The position numbers and the translations under genes are program-made. A stretch of 64,000 nucleotides of DNA from Aequorivita aquimaris. Lineage in GTDB: Bacteria; Bacteroidota; Bacteroidia; Flavobacteriales; Flavobacteriaceae. Each line of letters begins with the position of its first letter. Positions within the stretch are counted from its first letter, which is position 1. The stretch is from assembly GCF_001573155.1 (NCBI RefSeq), contig NZ_JRWG01000002.1, positions 248,001 to 312,000 on the forward strand, written 5' to 3'. This document shows positions 41,279 to 49,750 of this stretch, piece after piece. The notes under the pieces are model-generated. The model had not been told where the DNA came from. It was given only the letters and a program-made list of their open reading frames with translations, and did not search any database.

Positions 41279-43369
41279 ATGGAAACTATTGCCCAGCCCA
41301 CCATTTTCGAACTGCTAAAGAAGCAGTTCGGATACGACAGCTTTCTTCCGAACCAAGAAGAAATAATCAACAATGTATTGGACCAAAACGATACCATCGC
41401 CATAATGCCCACCGGCGGCGGAAAGTCGTTGTGTTTTCAATTGCCGGCCTTGGCTTTGGAAGGTACGACCATCGTAATTTCGCCATTGATCGCTCTGATG
41501 AAAGACCAAGTGGATGCTCTAAAAGCAAACGGCATTCCGGCGCAGTTTTTCAACAGTTCGCAACCGTACGGGGAACAACAGCAAGTTTTAAGGGAATTAC
41601 AAAGCGGAAATTTAAAATTGATATATGTAGCGCCCGAGAGTCTTCCGCAATTGAATTTTATTCTGAAGATAATAAAAATCGGTCTTTTTGCGGTTGATGA
41701 AGCACACTGTATTTCCAGTTGGGGCCACGATTTCCGGCCCGCCTATACACAACTTAAAAGGTTAAAAGAACAATTTCCAAACGTTCCCTTGATAGCCCTA
41801 ACAGCCACGGCAGACCGCGCAACGCGGGAAGATATTGCCCTGCAGCTCGCTATTCCCAATGCCAAAATATTTATAGCTTCCTTTGATAGGCCCAACCTTT
41901 ATTTAGACGTCCGCCCCGGCCAAAACCGAAACAAACAGATTTTCGATTTCCTTAAAAACCATCGGGACGAAAGCGGCATCATTTATTGCCTAAGCCGAAA
42001 GGGAACCGAAAAGCTGGCCGCCACCCTTACGGCCAAAGGCTACAAAGCAGAGGCTTACCACGCTGGTTTGACTTCCGAAGAACGGACGCAGATCCAAGAA
42101 AATTTCACCAACGATGTTTCGCCCATCATTGTCGCCACCATCGCTTTCGGAATGGGCATCGACAAGAGCAACGTACGCTGGGTAATACATTATAACATGC
42201 CGAAAAATATAGACGGCTATTATCAGGAAATTGGCCGTAGCGGCCGCGACGGGATGCCTGCCCATACCATCCTCTTCCACAGTTTTGGCGATATTGTAAT
42301 GTTGCGGAAATTTGCCGAAGGCGCCGATAACGAAGCATACCAATTGGCAAAACTGGAACGCATGCAGCAATACGCCGAAGCCCTTAGTTGTCGAAGAAAA
42401 GTCCTGCTCGGCTATTTTGGCGAACACATTTCAGAGGATTGCGGCAATTGCGATATCTGCAAGGCACCGCCCAACTATTTTGACGGAACGCTGATCGCCC
42501 AAAAAGTTTGTTCAGCAGTGGCCCGTTTGCAGGAAGAGGAAGCCCTCGGAATGGTTTTGGACGTGCTGCGCGGATCCCAAAATGCCCAAGTGTTCGACAA
42601 AGGATATCAAAAAATAAAGACCTACGGCGCCGCAAAAGACGTTCCCTGGCGCGACCTGCAGCACTACGTAATCCAACTGCTGAACCAAGGAGTCCTCGAA
42701 GTTTACTTCCACGAAAACGGCCGGTTGGTGCTCACGCCGCAGGCCAAAAGGGTTTTGTTTGAAGGGAAAAAAGTCCGTTTGGCAAACTTCGTTCAGGAAA
42801 TTGAAACAGTAAAGATCGAACGGGCGCCACGGAAACGTGCCGAACTTTTTGATAAACTTAGAGCACTCCGGTTAAAATTGGCACAGGAAATAAACAAACC
42901 TGCTTTTGTAGTTTTCAGCGACGCCACTTTGGAAGATATGGAACACAAAAAGCCGCGCACCCGAGAGGATTTTGCCGAAGTATCCGGTGTGGGTACGGCG
43001 AAACTCGAAAAATATGCCGACGATTTCCTAAAAGTGATCAATCGGCATTTGGACGGACTTGAAAATGAGTTGCCTACGCATGAAAAGAGCTTTAAAATGT
43101 TTACGGAGGAAAATCTTTTACCTTCGGAAATAGCTGAAAGACGGGGAATTTTAGAAGATTCGGTATATGGCCATTTGCTGAAAATGCACGAAGCCGGAGC
43201 GACAATCGACCTGTATCAACTTATTTCTTCCGAAGAGATTCAGCAAATAAAAGATGCCAAAATTAAACTGGAAAACCCCGATGCTCTAAAACCGTATTTC
43301 GAATATTTTGAAGAGCGTTTGCCTTATTGGAAAATAAAGATGGCCCTATATTTAGAAATGCAATCTTAA
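41279..43369 (+). CDS. recQ: ATP-dependent DNA helicase RecQ
   Basis: A 696-residue superfamily 2 helicase. Walker A MPTGGGKSLCFQLPAL, DEAH box FAVDEAHCISSWGHDFRP, motif VI YYQEIGRSGRDGMP, then the RecQ zinc domain (Cys in SCRRKVLLGYFGEH and EDCGNCDICKAPP), the RQC winged helix, an HRDC domain (around RTREDFAEVSGVGTAKLEKY) and a C-terminal helix-turn-helix (LPSEIAERRGILEDSVYGHL). It unwinds DNA for recombination repair and replication restart. The ATG at 41279 is preferred to one at 41234 inside the terminator. Confidence 0.95.
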   Translation: METIAQPTIFELLKKQFGYDSFLPNQEEIINNVLDQNDTIAIMPTGGGKSLCFQLPALALEGTTIVISPLIALMKDQVDALKANGIPAQFFNSSQPYGEQQQVLRELQSGNLKLIYVAPESLPQLNFILKIIKIGLFAVDEAHCISSWGHDFRPAYTQLKRLKEQFPNVPLIALTATADRATREDIALQLAIPNAKIFIASFDRPNLYLDVRPGQNRNKQIFDFLKNHRDESGIIYCLSRKGTEKLAATLTAKGYKAEAYHAGLTSEERTQIQENFTNDVSPIIVATIAFGMGIDKSNVRWVIHYNMPKNIDGYYQEIGRSGRDGMPAHTILFHSFGDIVMLRKFAEGADNEAYQLAKLERMQQYAEALSCRRKVLLGYFGEHISEDCGNCDICKAPPNYFDGTLIAQKVCSAVARLQEEEALGMVLDVLRGSQNAQVFDKGYQKIKTYGAAKDVPWRDLQHYVIQLLNQGVLEVYFHENGRLVLTPQAKRVLFEGKKVRLANFVQEIETVKIERAPRKRAELFDKLRALRLKLAQEINKPAFVVFSDATLEDMEHKKPRTREDFAEVSGVGTAKLEKYADDFLKVINRHLDGLENELPTHEKSFKMFTEENLLPSEIAERRGILEDSVYGHLLKMHEAGATIDLYQLISSEEIQQIKDAKIKLENPDALKPYFEYFEERLPYWKIKMALYLEMQS

Positions 43370-43513
43370 AATATTGAACCGCTGTTGGCGCTTCTCTTCC
43401 GGAAAATCAAAACAAGGGCAGCGCCGGCAGCGTTTATGCTCGCCTTTTTTTAAGTACTTTTCGCAGCACTCTTCTTTGAGAGTCCGCTTCTTTTCCTTTT
43501 TCTTCTTTCCCAT
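43352..43513 (-). CDS. Small Cys-rich basic protein
   Basis: A 53-residue protein on the strand opposite recQ, overlapping its last 18 bases. The sequence is a Lys-rich start (GKKKKEKKRTLKEE) then CCEKYLKKGEHKRC and RRCPCFDFPEEK, i.e. five Cys in a C-C-x12-C-x2-C-x-C arrangement that could bind a metal. I recognise the pattern as a recurring small Bacteroidetes protein but know no function. Too short for standard gene calling. Confidence 0.7.
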   Translation of the reverse strand: MGKKKKEKKRTLKEECCEKYLKKGEHKRCRRCPCFDFPEEKRQQRFNILRLHF

Positions 43514-43627
43514 TTTTCCTTAATAACTGCTAAGTTGCAATTAAAGCCTTAAAAAAACCTAACAAATATCATATTTTATAAAGAAGCGATGCCCGACTTT
43601 TGTGGCAATTTTCAATTTTTAAAGCAG

Positions 43628-44869
43628 ATGACCTCTTCCGGAAAAATAGAACTGATGGCCCCAGCGGGCAATTTTGAATCGTTACAGGCCGCGTTGGACA
43701 ATGGCGCAGACTCCGTCTATTTTGGTGTTGAACAACTCAATATGAGGGCACGTGCCAGTATTAACTTCTCCATTGCCGACCTGCCCGAGATTGGCAAACG
43801 TTGCAAAAAGAAAGGCGTGCGCACCTATCTTACGCTGAACACCATCATATACGACCACGATCTGTCGCTGATAAAAACCCTTTTGGATGCCGCCAAAGCC
43901 GCGGATTTGACTGCCGTTATCGCGATGGACCAAGCCGTGATTGCCTATGCCCGGCAAATTGAGATGGAAATTCACATTTCAACCCAAATAAATATCACCA
44001 ACATTGAAACCGTAAAATTCTATGCCCTCTTTGCCGATACTATGGTGATGAGTCGCGAGTTGAGCCTGCGGCAAATAAAGAAAATTACCGAACAGATTGA
44101 AAAAGAACAGGTAAAAGGACCTTCCGGCAATTTGGTGGAAGTGGAAATTTTCGGCCACGGCGCGCTTTGTATGGCCGTTTCGGGGAAGTGTTATTTAAGC
44201 CTTCACTCCTACAACTCCTCTGCAAACCGCGGGGCATGCAAGCAGAATTGCCGAAAAAAATACACCGTAATCGACCAGGAAACGGGCTTTGAGATTGAAT
44301 TGGACAACGAATATATGATGTCGCCCAAGGACCTTTGCACCGTCAATTTTTTGGACCAAGTAATCGAAACTGGCATAAAGGTTCTAAAAATAGAAGGCCG
44401 TGGCCGCGCTCCGGAATATGTGGCGACCGTAACCAAAACCTATCGCGAAGCCATTGATTCGTATTACGACGGAAGCTATTCCGAAGAAAAAGTGGAACAG
44501 TGGATGGCCGAATTGGCCAAAGTGTATAACCGCGGATTTTGGGGCGGGTATTATTTGGGCCAAAAGCTGGGCGAGTGGAGCAATACCGACGGCTCGCAGG
44601 CCACGCAGAAAAAGGTATATATTGGCCGGGGCGTGCATTATTTCCCGAAAACCAAAATCGCCGAATTCAAAATTGAAGCCTACGATTTAAACTTGGGCGA
44701 CAAAGTTTTAGTTACCGGCCCAACTACCGGCGCCAAAGAGTTTGAGCTTTCGGAAATGCTTGTAAATGATGAGTCGCTTTCCACGGCAAAAAAAGGCGAT
44801 TCCTGCACCATCCCAACGCCGTTTAGAATACGCCCATCGGACAAACTGTATAAAATAGTCGCTTCGTAA
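43628..44869 (+). CDS. U32 family peptidase-like protein (TrhP/YrrO-like)
   Basis: A 413-residue protein of the U32 (collagenase-like) family: IELMAPAGNFESLQAALDNG at the start and the hallmark LHSYNSSANRGACKQNCRKK with conserved cysteines that bind a 4Fe-4S cluster in RlhA, UbiU and TrhP. The TrhP/YrrO members are needed for hydroxylation of uridine 34 in certain tRNAs. This length and the adjacent ferredoxin fit TrhP, but the role is inferred. An ATG 39 bases further upstream is in frame; I prefer 43628. Confidence 0.85.
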   Translation: MTSSGKIELMAPAGNFESLQAALDNGADSVYFGVEQLNMRARASINFSIADLPEIGKRCKKKGVRTYLTLNTIIYDHDLSLIKTLLDAAKAADLTAVIAMDQAVIAYARQIEMEIHISTQINITNIETVKFYALFADTMVMSRELSLRQIKKITEQIEKEQVKGPSGNLVEVEIFGHGALCMAVSGKCYLSLHSYNSSANRGACKQNCRKKYTVIDQETGFEIELDNEYMMSPKDLCTVNFLDQVIETGIKVLKIEGRGRAPEYVATVTKTYREAIDSYYDGSYSEEKVEQWMAELAKVYNRGFWGGYYLGQKLGEWSNTDGSQATQKKVYIGRGVHYFPKTKIAEFKIEAYDLNLGDKVLVTGPTTGAKEFELSEMLVNDESLSTAKKGDSCTIPTPFRIRPSDKLYKIVAS

Positions 44870-45100
44870 ATGGTCGTGGTAACCCTGCAACGGATCAAGT
44901 GCATCGGATGCAATTACTGCGTGGAGCTGGCTCCGGCCTATTTCAGAATGTCTAAAAAGGACGGTAAATCAGTTCTACTGCATTCCGAGGAAAAACGAGG
45001 ATTTTTCACCTTAAAAATTGCGGACAACGCCGAATTTGAAACTTGCGAACTCGCCGCAAAAGCGTGTCCCGTGAAAATTATTTCAACCAAATTGATCTAG
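44870..45100 (+). CDS. Ferredoxin
   Basis: A 76-residue ferredoxin starting directly after the U32 gene's stop. Cluster ligands are in RIKCIGCNYCVELAP and CELAAKACPVKII, i.e. a C-x2-C-x2-C plus a distal C-P, typical of a single 4Fe-4S ferredoxin. It is the likely electron donor for the U32 enzyme. Confidence 0.88.
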   Translation: MVVVTLQRIKCIGCNYCVELAPAYFRMSKKDGKSVLLHSEEKRGFFTLKIADNAEFETCELAAKACPVKIISTKLI

Positions 45101-45999
45101 TCATTTGAAATAATTTCAGCCGTTTCTCCCTCTTTGCCAATAATCGGGATTTTTTTAGAATAGAAAGTTACCCGTATTCCGAACAAAAGAATAATTCCCC
45201 CAACAATCATTTGCAGAGTTACTTCTTCATTTATAAACATCCACGCGAAGATTGTGGTCAAGACCGCTTGCCCCAGCAAACTTACCGAAACCCGCGTTGC
45301 ACGCATATGTTTGGTTGCATACCCCAAGAGCAACCAAGCCGCCAACTGGCAAACCAACCCTTGAATTATCAACGAAATCCAGCCCATTTCCCCAAAACCC
45401 GTAAACGGTTCGTTCATAAAATAACTAAGTATTCCCAGAAAAACTGCAGAGGTCAAAGTACTTAAGGTGATAAAAGGCAGCACCTCAATGTCGTAAAGCA
45501 CAAACTTACTTACCAGCATATAAATGGCATAAAACACACCGGAAAGAATTGCGAAAACAAAGGCGAGATTGAAGTCTAAATTCACAAAAAAGTGGAAACC
45601 CACTAAGGTTATCATCCCAAAAATCGCGATGACCGTTCCAATCCAAAAGTTTCGCGTAGGTTTATTCTTTAAAAAGAAAAACGCGCCAATACCCACCCAA
45701 ACCGGGGAAAGATTGGTTAGCAATGTAGCCTGTGTAGCGGTGGATTCCTGGATGGAAATGTTCCAGACCGCTACGTCAAGGGCGAATATAGCGCCGCACA
45801 GCATCGTGAGGAAAAGCAATTTTACCGAAGGAATTTTGAACTTTCCCGACAAAAAAGTAAACGGAACCAGCACTGCCGCGGCAATTGCCATCCTGTAAAA
45901 TGCCGAAACGATGGCGGGCGACAACTTGAGTTTCACCAAAATGGGGAAAATGGAAATACAAATTATTCCAATGACAAGGGCAATTCTGGGCTTTGTCAT
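45097..45999 (-). CDS. EamA/DMT family transporter
   Basis: A 300-residue membrane protein with ten predicted helices in two EamA repeats, e.g. PAIVSAFYRMAIAAAVLVPF in the first half and LSVSLLGQAV-type sequence (ATRVSVSLLGQAVLTTIFAW) in the second. It exports metabolites such as amino acids in characterised members; substrate unknown here. Its end overlaps the convergent ferredoxin gene by four bases. Confidence 0.88.
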   Translation of the reverse strand: MTKPRIALVIGIICISIFPILVKLKLSPAIVSAFYRMAIAAAVLVPFTFLSGKFKIPSVKLLFLTMLCGAIFALDVAVWNISIQESTATQATLLTNLSPVWVGIGAFFFLKNKPTRNFWIGTVIAIFGMITLVGFHFFVNLDFNLAFVFAILSGVFYAIYMLVSKFVLYDIEVLPFITLSTLTSAVFLGILSYFMNEPFTGFGEMGWISLIIQGLVCQLAAWLLLGYATKHMRATRVSVSLLGQAVLTTIFAWMFINEEVTLQMIVGGIILLFGIRVTFYSKKIPIIGKEGETAEIISND

Positions 46000-46088
46000 A
46001 ACTGTGAAATTGGAGAGGTAAAATTAAAGCCGCAAAATTAGTCTTTAAAAACCATTGTTTGATGATTTAGGCAGACATTAAAGATTAA

Positions 46089-48224
46089 TTAACGCGTATC
46101 CAGTTGGTGAAGTTTTAGTTGAATGCGCTTCCGCTCCACATCCACATCGAGCACTTTTACGACTATTTGCTGGTGAAGGTGCACGTGCTTGTTCACATCT
46201 TTTACAAATGAATCTGATAGGTTGGAAACGTGAATTAGGCCGCTTTCCTTAATTCCAATGTCCACAAAGGCGCCAAAATTGGTGATGTTATTCACAATTC
46301 CGGGCAGCAATTGGCCTTCGCGTAAATCGTTGATGGTTTTTATGTTTTGGTTGAAAGTGAAAACTTTGGCTTCCTCACGAATATCAAGTCCGGGTTTTTC
46401 AAGTTCCTTTATAATATCTTTTAAAGTGGGAAGCCCGATTTTATCTGAAATGTATTTTTCGAGATTTATTTTTTGAAGCAGTGCCTTGTTTCCTATTAAT
46501 TCTGAAATTTTCACCCCTTCGTCCTTCGCCATTTTTGAAACAACCGCATAACTTTCGGGATGAACGGAAGAATCATCCAACGGGTTTTCTCCATTTTTTA
46601 TACGAAGAAATCCAGCCGCCTGCTCAAAGGCTTTACCGCCCAAACGCGGTACATTTTTTATTTCTTCCCGAGAATTGAATGCGCCGTTTTCCTCGCGATA
46701 ATTCACAATATTTTCCGCCAGTTTTGGACCGATGCCCGAAACATAACTCAACAGCGGAACACTGGCGGTATTTATGTTTACGCCTACTGCATTTACACAT
46801 AATTCCACCGTTGTATCCAGCGAACTTTTAAGTTTTGACTGGTCCACATCGTGTTGATATTGCCCAACGCCGATGGATTTAGCGTCAATTTTCACCAATT
46901 CCGCCAACGGGTCCTGCAAACGGCGACCGATGGAAACTGCACCGCGAACCGTAACATCGTAATTCGGGAATTCATCTCTCGCAATTTTTGAAGCCGAATA
47001 AATGGAGGCGCCAGCCTCGCTCACCACAAAAACCTGCATTGCATTTTTGAATTGGATTCGTTTTACGAATTGTTCTGTTTCGCGCGAAGCGGTTCCGTTG
47101 CCAATGGCGATTGCCTCAATTTTATGTGCATCGGCCAGCGAACTTATCTTTTTCATTGCGGTGGAAGTATCGTTTTTTGGCGCGTGCGGAAAGATGGTTT
47201 CGTTGTGATGCAAATTTCCTTGTGCGTCAAGACATACAATCTTACAGCCACTTCTAAAACCTGGGTCGATTGCCAAAACGCGCTTTTCTCCCAACGGCGA
47301 ACCAAGCAAGAGTTGTTTTAGATTTTTTGCAAAAACATTGATTGCACTTTCATCTGCTTTTTCTTTAGCAGCGGAAAGTGCTTCGTTTGAAAGTGCCGGA
47401 AACAATAGACGTTTATAACTATCCTCAATAGCTAGTTTTATTTGTTTTGAAGCCGCATCATTTGATTTTATGATGCGTTCTTCAATTTTATACAGAGCTT
47501 TTTCGTCATCAATTTCTATTTTTTGGCGAATAAATCCTTCGGAAGTCGCTCGAAGAATCGCCAATAATCTATGGGAAGGAATTCGGTTTAAAGGTTCATT
47601 CCAGTCAAAATAATCTCGGAATTTTTGGGCTTTTTCGTCATCTTCAAACTTCTTTACCACTTTGGTGGAAATGGTTGCGAAACGTTCCAATTGGTTTCGA
47701 AGCATATTCCGGATATCGGTTCGCTCATTAATCCATTCGGCAATAATATGGCGGGCGCCTTCTAAAGCTTCTTCTTCGGAAGTTATTTCGCCTTTTACAT
47801 ATTTCAATGCAATTGAAGAAACATCAGTAGCGTTTTGGCTCATTATAATTTTCGCCAAGGGCTCCAAACCGTTTTCGCGGGCAGTATCAGCCTTTGTTTT
47901 GCGCTTCTTTTTATAAGGCAAATACAAATCTTCCAAAGCAATCAAATCCCTTGCTTCTTCAATTTTCTGCCGAAGTTCCTCAAATAAAACTTCCTGCTCC
48001 TCCAAGGATTTTAGAATGGCAATTCTTCGTTTTTCCAGTGCTTCAAATTGTTCCTTGAATTTTACGATTTCGCCAATTTGAACCTCATCCAAATTTCCTG
48101 TCAGTTCCTTTCGGTATCGGGAAATGAAGGGAATGGTACAATCTTCGTTTAAAAGTTTTACGGTGTTCTCAACACTATTTTGGGGAAGCTGGGTTTGGGA
48201 GGTTATGTAAGAAATTAACATCAT
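46089..48224 (-). CDS. tex: Tex family RNA-binding transcription accessory protein
   Basis: A 711-residue nucleic-acid-binding protein. The N-terminal helical Tex domain, the YqgF/RNase H-like domain (RVLAIDPGFRSGCKIVCL), the helix-hairpin-helix (LSYVSGIGPKLAENIVNYRE) and the C-terminal S1 domain (ITNFGAFVDIGIKESGLIHV) are in the usual order, and length is normal. It acts in transcription-related processes. The ATG overlaps the previous gene's stop (TAATG at 48224). Confidence 0.95.
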   Translation of the reverse strand: MMLISYITSQTQLPQNSVENTVKLLNEDCTIPFISRYRKELTGNLDEVQIGEIVKFKEQFEALEKRRIAILKSLEEQEVLFEELRQKIEEARDLIALEDLYLPYKKKRKTKADTARENGLEPLAKIIMSQNATDVSSIALKYVKGEITSEEEALEGARHIIAEWINERTDIRNMLRNQLERFATISTKVVKKFEDDEKAQKFRDYFDWNEPLNRIPSHRLLAILRATSEGFIRQKIEIDDEKALYKIEERIIKSNDAASKQIKLAIEDSYKRLLFPALSNEALSAAKEKADESAINVFAKNLKQLLLGSPLGEKRVLAIDPGFRSGCKIVCLDAQGNLHHNETIFPHAPKNDTSTAMKKISSLADAHKIEAIAIGNGTASRETEQFVKRIQFKNAMQVFVVSEAGASIYSASKIARDEFPNYDVTVRGAVSIGRRLQDPLAELVKIDAKSIGVGQYQHDVDQSKLKSSLDTTVELCVNAVGVNINTASVPLLSYVSGIGPKLAENIVNYREENGAFNSREEIKNVPRLGGKAFEQAAGFLRIKNGENPLDDSSVHPESYAVVSKMAKDEGVKISELIGNKALLQKINLEKYISDKIGLPTLKDIIKELEKPGLDIREEAKVFTFNQNIKTINDLREGQLLPGIVNNITNFGAFVDIGIKESGLIHVSNLSDSFVKDVNKHVHLHQQIVVKVLDVDVERKRIQLKLHQLDTR

Positions 48225-49729
48225 TACATTTCAATAATCTTTAATAATTTTTCTTTCAAATTATAATATGAAAAGTATACTTTATCATCGTGAATGAAAA
48301 CATCTTCAGCAGATTCGTATTGAAGTCCCTTTTTGAATTCCTTAATTCTATCAAAAATATTCTCGCTTGTTTCTTTAGACACGTAATTAAAATCAGCATC
48401 AAGATGCGTGTTAAAAAATGTGGATTTTGTAGATGAATAGGTCGAATAGGAATAAAAAGTAGGATTAATATATGTGGTTGAAACACTTGGAACTCCTCCG
48501 GATGCAGATATTGTGGTATTATAACTACCACCCATCATGCCCATACCGCCTCCATTTAATTCTATATAACCACCAATGGTTAAATGATATAGATTGTTAT
48601 CCCTATAACCAGTAATCCCAATATTGCCTGATGACACCTTACGTAAATACTGAGAAGTTTCTTCCAATTCACGATGGTTTACAAAAGGAAGAAAAGTTTC
48701 TCCGTCCTGAATGATTGGGGAATTTTTAAATTTTATTGGTTGGTTTTTCTCAATATAAAATTCTTTTAAAATTTCGCCTTCAAAATTTTTAACATAGATT
48801 TTCATTTCATCCTTATTAATTCCCAATTGAAATATTTTATCATCCAGAATAAAAGAATTATATTTTTTGAAATCCCAGATTCTACCTTTAGGATATTCAT
48901 AAATTGCCTGTTCCATACTCAGGACATCTAAATCTATTTTATAGAATATTGTTTGAAGGTTTTCATCATCTTCAATAGTTAGGTAGATCAAATTATCTTT
49001 TTGATAAAGCTTGTTATTTTGAGCTGTTTGCTCAATTACATTTGGAACACGATTATCAATTTTGGTGACATTTGATTTTAAACTTCCAAATAATTGCTCT
49101 CGCTTTAAAAGTTTTTGCTTTCTATTTTCATCGTAAAATCCGTCGGAGTTAGTTGGGTCTAAACTAACTAATACATTATCAAAAAAAGATTCAATACGAT
49201 TTTCAATCTGAAAAGACTTTAATGTTTCAAATCCATTCTCGCCTAATTCTCTTATAATAAAAACATTCTCTTTAGTTGAAGTAAACAAAAACAACTGATT
49301 ATTGTAATGTACTGTTTCAAGGTATTTTTCATCATCAAAATCAAATTTGAATTCCTTTTCTGAAACCTTTTTAGAATCGAAATTGATGCTTAATACAAGG
49401 AATTTTTTCTTGGAATTATTGGAAAATAAAATTTCATAAGTGTTCCCAATGATTTTATAACCTAGTATATTCTCATGTTTTGAAGGATCAAATGTTATGG
49501 CCCCTTTTTCATTAAAATCATTATCGAATAGATTGGCGAACCCCATTTTATTATCAATCATTACAATTACCAAATCTCCGTTTGTCGTATTTAAAAAATT
49601 AAAACCTTTCTTTTTTCTAGGCAACATTGAGGTATTATCGTCAATTTTCACAGACAAAACTTCCTTTTGTGAAAGACAATTAAAATAACTTAACAATAAG
49701 AAAAGTAAAATTGAGATTCTAAAAGTCAT
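48224..49729 (-). CDS. Exported protein of unknown function with a Gly/Met/Ser-rich segment
   Basis: A 501-residue protein with a signal peptide (MTFRISILLFLLLSYFNCLSQ). It is rich in Asn, Lys, Phe and Ile, and the DNA is noticeably more AT-rich than the neighbours. Around residue 390 there is a low-complexity LNGGGMGMMGGSYNTTISAS stretch followed by Tyr/Ser/Thr-rich sequence. I recognise no family. It is translationally coupled to tex by TAATG, so it is likely cotranscribed. Confidence 0.7.
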   Translation of the reverse strand: MTFRISILLFLLLSYFNCLSQKEVLSVKIDDNTSMLPRKKKGFNFLNTTNGDLVIVMIDNKMGFANLFDNDFNEKGAITFDPSKHENILGYKIIGNTYEILFSNNSKKKFLVLSINFDSKKVSEKEFKFDFDDEKYLETVHYNNQLFLFTSTKENVFIIRELGENGFETLKSFQIENRIESFFDNVLVSLDPTNSDGFYDENRKQKLLKREQLFGSLKSNVTKIDNRVPNVIEQTAQNNKLYQKDNLIYLTIEDDENLQTIFYKIDLDVLSMEQAIYEYPKGRIWDFKKYNSFILDDKIFQLGINKDEMKIYVKNFEGEILKEFYIEKNQPIKFKNSPIIQDGETFLPFVNHRELEETSQYLRKVSSGNIGITGYRDNNLYHLTIGGYIELNGGGMGMMGGSYNTTISASGGVPSVSTTYINPTFYSYSTYSSTKSTFFNTHLDADFNYVSKETSENIFDRIKEFKKGLQYESAEDVFIHDDKVYFSYYNLKEKLLKIIEM

Positions 49730-49750
49730 TTATTAAAATTTATTACAATG

